Source of the DNA: Rotaria macrura
Lineage: Eukaryota > Rotifera > Eurotatoria > Philodinida > Philodinidae
Direction of reading: 5' to 3'
DNA: 64,000 bases
Assembly (NCBI GenBank): GCA_900239685.1
Contig: OENT01000863.1
Coordinates: 1 to 64,000, forward strand
Shown: positions 49,559 through 63,000 of the stretch, one piece after another
Layout: every line of letters begins with the position of its first letter
How positions within the stretch are numbered: the first letter of the stretch is position 1
The notes under the pieces: model-generated
The model's input: the letters and a program-made list of their open reading frames with translations, nothing else
Database searches by the model: none
Told to the model about the DNA's origin: nothing
Translations under genes and position numbers: made by a program

Positions 49559-51129
49559 AATCGATAATAAGAAAAAAAAAATAGAAAATCACAATTCGAA
49601 TGCTATAGCAGTTTAAGTTGAACTCAAAATGAAAGTTTGAACAGCCTGACATAGTATAGTCTATTGTGTGATTATTTCCATAATAGTTGACGTCTCTGTT
49701 AACTAATTCTTCTTTTGAAAATAATACTCTCGTGCTATGGAAGTACCGGAAATAATTTGCTCCTTTCGGGAAAACGTATTATTGTTTAGTTACTTTTTGA
49801 ACTCGACGTGAATATTTTGACTGCAAGTGTTGATAAATGAAGCAAATATATCCGCTGATTAAACGTTTTCATTCAAGATCTCGTTCTTTTTACATGTTGT
49901 AACATGTTCATCATGAATATATTTCTGCATTCAAGCAACGGCAATGTTGTTCAATATAGCATTTTCTTCTTCGGGCAAAATAATCTTTTTTTAACTTATA
50001 CTGCTCGCACCTCATATATTGGTTGTCAGATTTAAAAAAAAGCATTGTCGGTTTGACGTTGAATAAATTTTAAATTCACGTGAAATTCTTTTTCTAAAAT
50101 ATTCACTGCTATTAGGGAAATTGAGAAATAAATGTTGAAAGTTAAATTGAGCCAACTAGAACAAGCGGTCTTCAACTCTTCTCTCATGGTATGAGAAGAA
50201 CATTCTTTTCACAATGTCTTGGTGAACTATTAAAATAAACATCCAAAGTGCATGAAGTCACGTACGTCGGCTTAAATTAAGCGATTAAAAAAAGACAAAA
50301 TTCTTCCTTGTGCACAGATGTTGCTTGTCTTTCGACGGGCTAATGTCTGACATAAGTAACATAGTATACAGATCAACGATAGAATTTTTTTTAAAACCAA
50401 AATATTTAATGTAGCGTACGATAAACTCGAGAAATATTTCATCACGACAAACTTTTGCACATATATTCTGAATGAGCACAAATAGAGACTCAAAATGTGC
50501 GTAATTGGATGTCAACGATATGTATATCATTTAAAATAATGCTTCTGTAAAATTTATCTTCATCTACTTGTGATTCATTGAAAGGATGCATAATCTTGTT
50601 CTCTAAAAACTATGTTGTATTTTATTGTAAAATTCAGTTTCGGTCTTATTCATTTATTTTTCGTCTGCCTTACTTCCGATATTGAACTAAGTATTACAAC
50701 TAGTCATGTAAATACAGGAGAACTATTCCGATAATCGGATCCCGATCAGATTGTACAGAGTCTTTTTCAAATTGATGAAATCCAATTGGAGTTCGAGAGA
50801 TGGAATGAAGTTCAAATCTCTAGTGTTAGATGTTATCCGATCCTACTGTAGGACTCTGACGATATTTAACACGAGCTTTTTAACCGCCTGTAGTAATGTC
50901 ACCGAGCACTCATTAGTATTCAAATTATAAAATAGGGTACATTCGTTTACAGATTCGTCTCTCTGAATCCGATCAGATTTCGGACGTTGGTCGGATACGA
51001 TACGACCCGGTTAGATTCATTCATTTAGGCATGTCTACTTGCACAATCAAAAAACAATGTTCAGATAATGCTTACTAATATTTACATATTTAAAGAATAT
51101 ATCCGATGAAGGAACGCATTGTCTCTAAA
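49559..51129. other. Intergenic between fold-back element and PTPN23-like gene
   Basis: No supported gene. Contains the TCGGATT-type repeat at 50720-51015. No phosphatase-domain exon could be found here on the minus strand, which matters for the PTPN23-like gene that ends at 51131. Confidence 0.45.
50720..51015. repeat. Dispersed TCGGATT-rich repeat, copy 3
   Basis: Words such as AATCGGATC, TTATCCGATCCTACTGTAGG and TCAGATTTCGGACGTTGGTC resemble the blocks at 17140-17425 and 18220-18600 (GTCGGATCCTACTACAGG; ATCGGACGTTG). It is split by about 100 bp of unrelated sequence. It has decayed, and the terminal structure is not visible. Confidence 0.45.
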
Positions 51130-51135
51130 TTTAAT
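51130..51135 (-). terminator. ATTAAA overlapping the PTPN23-like stop codon
   Basis: The stop TAA (51131-51133) lies inside ATTAAA, the common variant polyadenylation hexamer. This is the third gene here with that overlap. Confidence 0.4.
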
Positions 51136-54100
51136 GATTTAACATTGAATTTATTGATAAATTAGCAAAAGACGAAGATACAGAAGCAGACGACGCAGGA
51201 TTGTATTGCACAAATTGATTATTGTTGGTATTGATCAATGATGATGCAACTTGTGTCTGATTTATTTGAAGCAAATCAGCTGGACGGTAAACATCTTGAG
51301 GATGAATGAAAGGCGGTGGAAACATTGTCTGTTGTATTTTAGGAATGTCGTATGCACCGATGGGTTGTGGACGATATGGATCGAATTGAATTGGATATTC
51401 AGACAACGTATGTTGAATTGTACGATTAGGCTCACTGAAATTCTGACACTTGTAAGACGGCGGATATTGCATGTCTGACCGCGTAGATGAGAAAGTTTGC
51501 ATCGATGGTTGAGCAAGTTGAGGATTTATGACTGGTTGATAAGTTGATTGTTGAGGTTGAAATGATTGTGAATGATAAAACTGTGGCTGTTGAAAAAATG
51601 CTTGATTACTATGCGTCATGTAGGTTGTTTGAGGTTGACCATTGATATTTTGAGTAAATAATGGTGGGTTCTGATCAAAAGTATTGGATTGATTGTACAT
51701 TGGTCTTGAATATTGTAGAGAAGGATCAAGTGAAAAAGTTGATGTAGCTTGTGTTGTAAGATTCGACAATGGTGAAGGTAGCACAGGTGGTGTTGGTGTT
51801 TGTTCGAAATGTATCGATGATTTCAATGGGTATTGATGATATTGATTGATTGCTGGTAAGCTTGTTAATATTTGTTCGTTAATGTTCGGAATTTTTGAGC
51901 AGAGAGGATCGGCAGACGACATCCGATCAGTATAAAAATTACCATTCGTGGTTCTAGCTGACATTGTTGATGGTAGGGAAGAATTTTCCAGAGCTTTGCT
52001 GGATGATCGTATTTTTGTTGAGCCCCATGTTTCAGGTTTCATAACTGCTAAATAATCTTTAAGACGTGGCCGATTAGGAATCGTCGGTGAGTTTGTATCT
52101 TGATTCAATATGTTGTACTGAGATTTCACTTGATTGTTCGATATCATTGTGCATGACTGTTTACATTCTACGGCACGAAAACGTTCCTTTAGAAATTCTA
52201 CACTAGTACTTTGCTAAAGTAAAATAGATGAAAAAAAAACAGAATACTGTTGAGTATAATTTCAATTCAATCTTCTAATTATTACTTTCTTATAGAATTC
52301 AATATTTTCCTTTGCTTTCAATAAAGTATCATCGTATAATTTAAACGAATTGATATATTCATGAATTAATCGTTGACGACTAAAACAAAAGTTAAAATGT
52401 TAATATTCGTGTGAACAACAAAATTATCTATTGCGACAAAATATTCTTGAATGATCGGTAAATAGAGCAATGCGATAAATTAATCTTAGAATTTATCCAA
52501 ATACTAAAATTGTTGCATCTTCTCACAAGCGTATCTCTACAACTTACAGGATGAAGTAGAACAATTTGATTTTCGTCCTATTATAAACGCTGTTTACTAG
52601 TGTCAAAGTGGAAGATGTTAGAACGATGTATTTGTCGGTGTGGTCTTTACGATTAGCGTACATTACAAAACAGCATTGTTCCTTGTTTCTATATGATCTA
52701 GGAAGTTATTCGTGTTTTTATAAATTTTAGTGAATTTGTTTTTCAAAACTTTTCTTTGAAAGAAAATTAAAAGAATCTGATATTTTTTTCTTTTATATCT
52801 GTTTGGTGAGTAGTCATTTTAAAGATATCAGTAATTTAAATATACTACTAAATATAGTAGTAATTAGATCAATTGATTTATATGTATATATGAATTTGTT
52901 CAATTGAGCAACTCTCTTCTTATCTTCTTCTACGAGTACATCGATCAAAGATAGATTCTCGTATATGAAATGTTTTTCGATGACGAAGTTATTTGAACTC
53001 TTTAAAATATTTTAAACTTATACATTTAATTTGTTGCTAGATTTACTCTAGGTAGATTTTATTTCATCTAATTATTGTACAGTGATGATATATATATAGT
53101 TCGCTGGATATACTCGATTTTGAAGTTGACTAAAGAAATTTTATATACTAAAAGATTCCATTGAAAATTTAACTGTTTAACATCACTGTAACAAAAAATA
53201 TATAGGTCTTTTATTGGTTGAGCTTAATATAGACTAAAGATCAATAGAATATTTTAACCGGAAATATTAATTTAAATTAAATAAAAACATGTAGACTACA
53301 AAGTATCCTTGAAGAAGAAATCTTCTTTTTCTTTCCTCGATGTTCTTATGCCATTCTGACTTAGATGAAAAATATCATTATAGTTTTAATTTATCTACGA
53401 AACAAAATTTCTCCTCATGTAAAACATGCTAATCACTAAGAACACTAAGAAATCATGTAGTATAAAGAAAATTTTCGTTCAATAACACATGCACACAACA
53501 ATTCATTGAAATATGTGCCTGACTAAGTATGAAAGAATGAATAACGACATGTTGCAATAATATCGTCAAATAGAAAATAGACATATGAACGAATTCATGT
53601 GTAATTCTTATTTAGTAAACTAGAAACCGTGCGGTGTAATCGAATTAAAACTAAATTTAATTTAGCTCATGCTAATTTTAGACATATGAAAATAAAAAAG
53701 TAAAATAAAATGAAGTCATCAATGAATTGAACATTATCGAGAGTCCCATTATATAGACTGTTGGAAGAAAGAAAAATTAATTTTACTAAAATAATTATAT
53801 TTTACTTGCACATTCCTTTTTTTATTTCTAATCTACATTGTCAATAGAAATACCATTCGTATGAAAAGTAATCGTTGCCTTAGCTAAGTTTCTATGAGTA
53901 ACGATAGAATTCGAAAGTACTCTATTAAACTCATATTCTACATATATGTTATGTATCGTTATGCTCAATAGCACAATGATTATTTAATAAATGTTCATAT
54001 AAGAATAGATATTCACAAATGAGTGCGTCTACTTAATACTCCCGATTATCTATTAGAATTTTTCTGCAAAAAGCCTAGAGAGAATTTCATGCACTATAGT

Positions 54101-57100
54101 ACAATATATAAACGCTAGTAGTAGGATAAGCAAGACTGATTAAGATCAAGTTTTTTGCTCTATCATTCGCCTTACAAGGACAACAATGCCTATCAGCATT
54201 GACATTAGACGACACATGAATTACTCCAAAGATTATGACAGAAGACCTGATAAATTCATGTTTACACGAAGAAATCATGTCAACAGTTATTACGAATTGG
54301 GTCAACTTCAATTTCATTGCATGACACAAATGTGTATCGTCGTATAATAACATGTGAAAATCAATTGTTCTTTTTCGAGTGGGGTTGAATTTCTTCAAGA
54401 TAAAACAAATTAATTTAATTGAAAAAAACAAACAAATTTATTAAAGAAAAACAAGAGGGAAGTAAAATGTCAATCTTAATGAAAGATTGACGTCAGAATT
54501 AATGTCAAATTTTATGTCTGACTATAGAAATCCGTTTTTGTTTTAAGTTACTAATTTCTTTTGCGTCAGAAGAAAGTTCAGATTATAGGATTTTAATTAT
54601 GAAAGCACTTAAATCATGTTCTACATCTAGATAAATACAATTAAAAAAGCTACTCATAAATGAAAGTGGTAGATTCTAAGTGTTATCTATTTACAAATTC
54701 TTCTATTTTTCTCTTGCTTAAATATATTTATTTACGTTTCTAGTATCATGGAAATATTGGTTCGTATGCTTGCAATGTTTGTATTTGCTTCGGTTAATAA
54801 ATGTAAAATATTATCTTGTGCAGCGCAGTTCTGTTTGATAGTATTAATGAATTCTTCATGTTTTTTAATTTGTTCCGAAAATAAATTCTAATAATAGAAG
54901 AAGAAAAAAAGTAACAAATGATTTCAATTACAAATAATATCATGATTAATTACTTTACGATTTTCTTTACGTCGAACTAGAATAAGTTGTGTTATATCAT
55001 CATTGTCTAATTTTTTACGAAAATCATTCAATAATGTTTCACGTTGTTTTTTCATTGTTTCAACTTTTTCATTGAGTAATGCAAGCGAAGCTATTCTTGA
55101 TTTATTAGTTTCATCTTAAATTAAAAATTAATAAAAAAAAAATCAAATTAAAACTTGATCTATTGTCATCTTGTTCTTATACCATCAAGTTCAGTTATTA
55201 TTGGTAAAAGTTTTTCTATGCGTTCAATCGGTAAATTAAGAATTTTCAAATGTTCCATTATTGTCGTCATGAGTTGTTGTAAGTCATGATTAGTTTCAAT
55301 TGCTTTTGACATCATCACATGAATAGTTCTAAGATTTAATCGTAAATCTTTAAATTCGTTTTTAGATTTGATTGTATCATTGTTTTCTTCGAAATTTTGA
55401 AGTAATTCTTCGAACATACGAATTTGTTCGGTTACATCATGATGTTGATGATTAAGTTCTAAAAATGAAAGTTATTTCTTTGATTAAATTCTAAAGAAAC
55501 ATAATGTAGCTGACATAGACTTTTATTTATCTCTAAGCATTGTAATTCTTTTGACGATGATCTATTATATAGACACAAGTGTAAGTTGATCAATTTTCTA
55601 ACCGACTAATATTTACACATAGAATTTTGATTAGAAGTAATGCAGTAATGAATCTACTCGGTATAATGAATACGGTCAAAAATGTCCTTCGTTTTCTAGA
55701 TTTGTTTTTTTCTAAAATAGGGGTTATAGTTAACCATAGAATTAAGTACAGGAAATTATCCGACAAAAAACAAATTAAAAGAATAAAATTCCAAATTGTT
55801 TTGCACTTGAAACAAAAAAACAAAGTTTAGCACAACACAAGGGGGAAATTGCAGGCTTGAAACCCCCAGCATCACAGCATCTTATCAGTACCTTTTTGGT
55901 TTTTTCTCAGCAATTTAGGGTAGAATTTGATGCTTATGTATTGCCAAGACAATATCAGCACGTACTGACTAAATTCTACACAAAGTTGATAAGAAAAACT
56001 GCAGATGCCAAAAAGATGCTGATATGATGCTGTGATGCTGGAGGTTTTAAAACTACGCTTTCCACCTTGACATAACAATTGTTAGTTGTGTGAAATGTTC
56101 TCTCGTTCCTATTGCATTCTTTATAGACTAGTCCGATCCTCTGCAATAAATCACGAATATATGCATCGATATATTTCTTTTCTCAAGGCGTCATCTGTGT
56201 CAAAAAAAAACATTCAATTGAACAATAAAAAATAAATAATCAATGAAAACATTACATCAAGGGACGTTTTTTCATGAGGACGAAAAATTGGGGACATTTT
56301 TGACTGTTACCGCTATAATTATAGTATAGTAACTATATTAGAATGATATTGAGATAGTGAAGTATGTTATTCAGAAGAACTATCTCGAATGGCAATAAGC
56401 ATGTAATCTTTCTCAGCTCGTCTCACCACCGGATAAAAAACACTGGGTGAGCTGCAAATAATTTTGAATACGAGTTTCGATATACCAAAGCAAAACATAA
56501 GCACAAACGTGTCGTATGGTAACGATAAGTCCGAACAAAAGATTATCATTCATAGATTTTAAATCAATATATAAACAACGCTCAATTATAGATGTGAAAC
56601 TATAGTACATGAAAATTTGTTCAGAATTTTTCAATGAAGGAAAACCAAAAAAAATTAGTCTGTCATAGATGAAGGTGAACCTGATTGGTTTATAATTCAT
56701 AACTTTGATTGTGATAAAGTTTTAACAATTTCAAAAATTTCGTCACATAAAATATCTACGATCTACGCGCTTCAATTATTGCCAATTTATATAAATTTTC
56801 TATGCTTCACTAGAAAAAATGATGGAATTTACAATTGACATACCTTGTATAGCTAAAACTAAATCTGTAGACATATTTGGACGGCTAGCAACACTAGTAC
56901 AACATTCAAGTAGTTCACGTGGTAGACGAAGATAATCATTATTCAATGGAATTCGATTCAATTGTAAACAGTTCATAAATGTTCTTGAAATAAAGAAAGA
57001 TATAATGTAAATAACTTGTACTAGTTTAGTTTTACTCAAGTTCTCGATTTTGATTTTCTACTAATTCGATTACATCACGCAAAAGCTTGGTCTTGTCTTC

Positions 57101-60057
57101 ATTGTATTCTAATACAGCTAAACGTATATCCTAGAGAGTAAGAATCATTTTAAATTCATCATCTAAAACATGAATAATCTAACTTACCATTGGTACTAGT
57201 TTTTGAAATAAATCTTGTCCATATACATCTGGATCTTGACAATCAAATGACTGTGGCTTAGCAAGAATAGCTCCTTTAATAAATACATATAAAAAAAAAT
57301 TCTTTATCCATTCATCTCAAATACCTTGTACAATCGTTAGACTTGATAATGCTGGTACTTTTTCAAAATAAACATTATCATTATCACGTTTAGCTATTCT
57401 ATATCTATTCGAACAAGAAATATTCCATCGTTTTTTTGTTTTAAATAAAACAAATATTTCTTCGACATACGTCTCCATAATAATATCATTGATGAATATA
57501 TATGCATCTTTATATATTAATGTTCTATCGGTTGAAATTTTGTCCGCTTTTCTCCAACCATCTTTAAGTTGTTCAATGGCATTTTCAAAATAACAAATAG
57601 CTTCACCATGATTTTTATTTTCTTCTGCTATTAAGCCACAACAATAGTATGTAATTGAGAGGTAATATGATAATTTATATGTTACAGCAACACGCCATTC
57701 CTTAACAAGAAAAACAAATATAGAATACATTGCTGAAATATCATGATCGAAATTTTCAATGAACAAAAACCTACGTGTAAAAAGAAGTAAAACAATGACA
57801 GAATAGTCTCGTACGATTGTTGAGATAGACTAGAATGCATTTCGATGAAAACAACTAAAAGGTTACTTCAACCCTAGTTTTTTATTCTTTTTTTTTTTTT
57901 TGTTATTTTATATTATAAAATTTCATCTTCTTATATGAGATTATGATGGAAAACTATTGTAACAAGAAATATCATCTACTCATTAAATATGCCTATTACA
58001 AATACTCAACTGTCAAACATGTGCGTAAATCAATGGTAGACGTTTTGTTAATACGACTTAAAATAGATTTGTGGTCAAGACGTTTTGAGTACTTTTTGAA
58101 TTGTGATGATGGCGTCGAAACTTGCATGACTTTCAAAGTCAACCTTCATTTGTAATTACAGTGTATTTTTCATTTTTCGAATTTCATGTTGTATGTCATT
58201 TTCATTCAATTATTTTCCTATACTTTTTTAAAGATTAACCGAGCCTGTTAAATCGTTAACACAAACAAACAACCATTGTACTAGTTCTCTATCGATTAGA
58301 ATCGATGCAATTTTTATATGACGACTTGAACTCATTCCTTGGATCTTGTAAAAGACAAGTGTTCGTACCGTTTATTTTTCTTGTTCATCATCATTATCTA
58401 AATTTGAATATCGATCGCTTTCTTTTGATGAGTTTAGTTTTATATTTATACTCTTTGACAAAAAATAATCGACCTGAATATTATAGTCATATCTTTACGA
58501 TCTAGCAGTACTTTCATTGCCTCTACTATGATGTTTGCTCTATTAATGGCTACAATTAAGAGAATTTGCCGGAAGTACCTGATGAGAACAGAAGACATAG
58601 TGGAGAAGTTCTCAAAACAAATAATTGACAGTAGATTTACTTTCAGTCTATTTATGTTTTTGACGAACACCATTCATTGTCATGCTAAGTATGTCGAAAT
58701 ATAACTTTTTAAATCAAACAAACTATATTCATTCAACATAATCTATTTTTAGTATGCATAATGGTAAGAAAGAGAATTCTCGAATAATGAAATCATCAAA
58801 CACAATTAGATATCTTACTAATATTGATAATCCTACTGTTCTGTCATTCAAATATCGATCAAATCTTGGTTTATTGCTTACTAGCAAAGACTGCAGCCAT
58901 GCGATGAGGGGAAACATATCAGCTGATAATAGAATCGTTACATGATTATTCATTATTGTTTCTGTACATATCGATAGGACTTACTCGAAATCTTTTTGAC
59001 ACAATTGAACTAATGCCTGTCTTCATGAGATTCGTCAGTGCCATTCGATTGTACTCGGATATTTGCATGGCAATATGAGCACTAACTGAATGTGGTCGCT
59101 GGTCAAGTAGTGATTTCTCAAGAATAGCTTCATGTGCTTGAGCCTTCAATAGAGACTTGCATCGAATATATGAAAATATTTCAATAAAAAAAAAAAGATT
59201 ACCATAAGAATATCAACTTGACATGTTAGTAATTCCGGAGTAAAATCTATTGAATATGGTATGTATTGATCACGTATTTTTTCAAAACATGCAGCGGCAT
59301 ATCGAAAGTAAGTACAAGCATTTTTCATACTCTAAAAATAAATAATGAAAAAAAAAGCAATTGAGAAATGGTATCATCAACATATGGCATTGTATACTTC
59401 ATATGTTTTTCTTGTTTCATTTGCACCTAGTCGAGAGTATATTGCTCCAATATTATATAAAATAGAAGCCTCTTCAAATCGAATATCATTGTATGTATTT
59501 TCATCTTTCTGAAATCCGTCTTCCCTATTTACATAGATAGTTAAATAGAAACGTTTTTTGTTCCAATCAATTTTACCATGTAAATCGAACAGAACATTCT
59601 GAATCGAGTGTCATAGGAAAACGATTGCGCAATAATTGTAATTGACAATAATAACGTTTGAGACATCGCAAACTAGATTCATCTATTGAGCAATTAGTAG
59701 CACTCTTCAATGAAGAAAAAATAAGAAAATTTGAACTAAAATACACTTATTATTAGTAATTTACTTCTCGAAGATGATTTATTTGTTCACATTCATTAGA
59801 AAAATTTGCACCATTCTCTTGATAATTATTTGTAATATACTAAGAAAAGGATAGAAACAAGAAGAAAAACAAAACAAAATAGAAATCTATTTTTAGTTAA
59901 TGAACATCAAATTGACTTTTACATTTGGTATCTTTTCACATAAATCAACTGATTCTATGGAGATTTTTAAATCGAAACCTATCGCCCGAAGACGTGGACA
60001 ACCTTTGAAAATAGAAATAGATGACAGCATTCTTTTCTTGTCATTTTTACCTTCCAT
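51131..60057 (-). CDS. PTPN23: HD-PTP/PTPN23-like Bro1-domain protein without phosphatase domain
   Basis: ESCRT accessory protein of endosomal sorting. Seventeen exons: 60051-60057, 59923-60002, 59765-59839, 59577-59704, 59398-59524, 59203-59331, 58985-59143, 57471-57700, 57325-57404, 57188-57273, 57036-57130, 56844-56983, 55183-55458, 54954-55114, 54736-54887, 52286-52379, 51131-52213. Phases close on 1033 residues. Bro1 domain about 1-370: EEASILYNIGAIYSRLG, RYAAACFEKIRDQY, RDNDNVYFEKVPAL, QDLFQKLVPM. V domain about 370-690: NDDITQLI, LFSEQIKKHEEF, CAAQDNILHLLTEAN, ENIEFYKKQSTSVEFLKERF. These track HD-PTP better than ALIX. The Gln/Pro/Ser/Asn-rich tail ends INSMLNH-stop. The tyrosine-phosphatase-like domain of animal HD-PTP is absent, so the role must be scaffold only. 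The first exon is only 7 nt. Confidence 0.88.
52380..54735 (-). other. PTPN23-like intron 15, 2.36 kb, empty
   Basis: Flanking exons join in phase 2 (GAA AC | T CGT). AT-rich, with no nested gene or repeat recognised on either strand. Confidence 0.5.
55838..56070. mobile_element. Palindromic MITE in a PTPN23-like intron
   Basis: The two halves are near reverse complements over most of their length. AACCCCCAGCATCACAGCAT (from 55861) pairs with ATGCTGTGATGCTGGAGGTT (to about 56047). Further in, CTTTTTGG and GGTAGAATTT pair with CCAAAAAG and AAATTCTAC. The outer parts (CAAGGGGGAAA versus TTTCCACCTTG) also pair. No coding capacity. It sits in intron 12 (55459-56843). The target duplication is not clear. 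Confidence 0.7.
57701..58984 (-). other. PTPN23-like intron 7, 1.28 kb, empty
   Basis: Separates two Bro1-domain exons that join in phase 0. Contains a poly-T/A tract near 57888. No other feature recognised. Confidence 0.5.
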
Positions 60058-63000
60058 GTTAATGATGAAGAAAAACTAAGTAAAAAAAAAAAGGAATCTG
60101 AATGTAAAGATGAGAGAAAATTTTTTTCTTAGCACTTTATTTAATGAGAAAAAGAGAAAAAGTAAGACGTAGTATGGATAATTTTATGAGAAAAAGACAA
60201 CGACGACTAATGGTTGGTTGATTATATGAAATGAAAAGAATGAAGAATGGCGGAAACTGATGACTCATTTTTACCGAGATATCCTTCTTTTTCTCTTGCA
60301 TGAGATTCAGAACTAGGTTTTATTTTTTTAAAGAATGAATGAATAAATCTTAATTCCGCATTAATATTGTATTCATATGAATTTCGCTATGATTATGTCA
60401 AAGAAATGATGTGAACTATCATTGCTATAATACGCTCGACATGCAACTATATATTACAGTTAACTTCTACAACGACAAACCTGTCATTTTCATTTATTGT
60501 ATTTCGTGTTTGTTTCATTGAGTTTTGATTAAATAATTGTTCTGTCATATATTTGATTAATTAATACATATATATATGTTTGTGTTCTTAGAAATTTTAT
60601 TATACTTATTGACTTTATTTGAACAAACAAGAGAATGAAACTGTTCTTCTTGAATCAATGATGATCGTGATACTAGATAAGAATAGTAGAGATATGAAAG
60701 AATAAATGAGGTAAAACTCTTCAATTATTGTTTCGACATCTATTCTTTAATAATCCTCTTGTCAATCTTCAACTACTCATTATTATTTCATATGCGTTCT
60801 TTAGTAATTTATGTGTAATCTGATTGATTTGTCTTCGATATAAATTCTGAATAGAGGCGATAGAAACATTGATGATGGAAATGTGATGTGAATTTCCCAT
60901 TTAAACATTTTAATAAATAAACTATATTAGAGCGAGTAAGATAATAATAGCCTAATTACAGTGAATCGAGTGAAAGATTAGTTTAGGTTTTTTTTTTTTT
61001 GAAAGCACAACAACTGCCATGAGATTATATGAAAAAATTGTTAAGTCAACTTGACAAAAAGGAAATAACATTGTAGAAAATTTGAAAAAAAAAAGTATTA
61101 ATTACATATGTCGAAAAATTATTCGATAAAGCTAAATAACATAGAAAACATGCACATTACTCGTGTAGATTTATACGTACAAACGAATGATGGTTGAAAC
61201 GTGAAAGAAATTGTTTGAACGATTGAAGTACAAGCATTTGTTCTCCTGTTCAATAATGTTGCGAATTCCCGTGTATTAAGTTCTTTGCTCTATCGATCGA
61301 ACTGATTTACGTTTCACTTCAAATGAATCACATGTCGAATATATATACATTCTTGATTTTGTTTTTATTCCTTATCAGAAGAATTTTCGAAAAACTATGC
61401 CAATTTTTAAAATATAATCTTATAAACTTTAAAGATGTTAGAAATTTTTGTACTCAATGTCAGCTGGAATCACTTCGGTAACGAGCCGTACGATTTGAAG
61501 CATGCGTGTATGTGTGTCAGTGAGATTCTTCACTGTTCATATATCCACGATCGTCAGAATTTTTACTATACAATCATGCTGTAGATAATAACGTGATTTC
61601 ATTCGTTTTTTTTTTCGATTAAGTCATTCATGATTTAAGTAAAATCATGCATCTGATCACTGGAAATTGTATCTTATTACTGTTTGTGTACTTGAATTCA
61701 TTTGAAAAAAAAACCATAACAGATTCTTGCCCTGTATGGATTTTCTTTTTTGTGCTTGTTATACATTATTATAAATAAAAAAAATTCGTGAATCATATCT
61801 CATCGAACTCTGATGTGTAATTGAAGTTCATCGTAGTTTCACTAAGAGTCTATCCACTGTTGGAATATATTTTCTGACGGCGTCTTCTAATCGAGAATTT
61901 GTTTTTTAAAATAATTTTTATACTATATCACTTAGAGAAAATAGAAGCGTAAAACGTTTTGCCAGATTCTCTATAAAATTTATTTATTCTATGAAACTTC
62001 TAGTTTCAACTTTTCAGACAATAATTAATATTTAAACTAGCGGCGCATGTCTGATTCGTGTTCGAATATCAGGTTGTTATCTTGACACTGGAGAAGTAAA
62101 GTATTAAGATAGTCATCGAAAAACATGTAATAAATATATAAATGATATTAATTTCTCAAAACGTTACACAACCAACATTCTGGAGAAGAAAATAGGAAAT
62201 AATTAGTCGAAGTTTGGTAGCAAACTCATTAAAAAATGGATATCATCCGGATGTGAGAAATAATACGTAAATTTCTAACTAGTTTTTTTTTTTAAATTTT
62301 CTTCTACTCGAACAGAATGAAGTAGACTGTTCAGTTGTATTTACATAGCTCATACTTCAAATTTAGCTATCAGATTGGGAGACGATCATCATCATTGTGA
62401 GTATTTTGCATTGAAATCAATAATAGTAACATGAGTCTTCCGGTGTATATTTTGAAAATTGAACTTAATTACCTCAACAACATGAAACACATGTCATTTA
62501 TTATTTCCATATTATTATTTGATACAGGAATGTTCACGTCAATGCAATCGGAGCGATGTGAAACTGACTAAGACAAGTTTATATACCGACAGAGGACGAT
62601 AAGAAAATTTTTTTATTCAACAAATAGTTGAAGATTTCTATTGAGTGTTTATGAAGTACTCTTCATAATATAAATTACTGATGTCTGAATCAAAAGTAGC
62701 TCATATCGTAATGCATGAAATTTATTGTTTTCATTAGCAAATATTATATTGAATAAGAATTATTCAAGTAGTCGAGTCTACTGAATGTCACATCTATTCA
62801 TATTCGTTGTTATTTACATATGACACTAAAGTGAAGTTTTCAAACTTTTTGGATGTTCGAAAAATGATCATAAATTTAAACAACGAACATTCATTGGTGA
62901 TTGAATGATTAGTCTTGAATTGTAGGTAGATCTAATCAATGTTGATGATAATAGCATGGAACAATTTCTTGCTAAATATTAATGCGTAGTTACAAAATTA

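Noticed and set aside
49359..49652. Open frames with Arg/Ala/Ser/Cys repeats on both strands
   Set aside because: They are simply translations of the TGCGCA tandem units; both strands are open for the same reason.
49559..51129. Search for a tyrosine-phosphatase domain after the PTPN23-like gene
   Set aside because: No HCSxGxGRTG-like motif or other phosphatase block found in any minus-strand frame.
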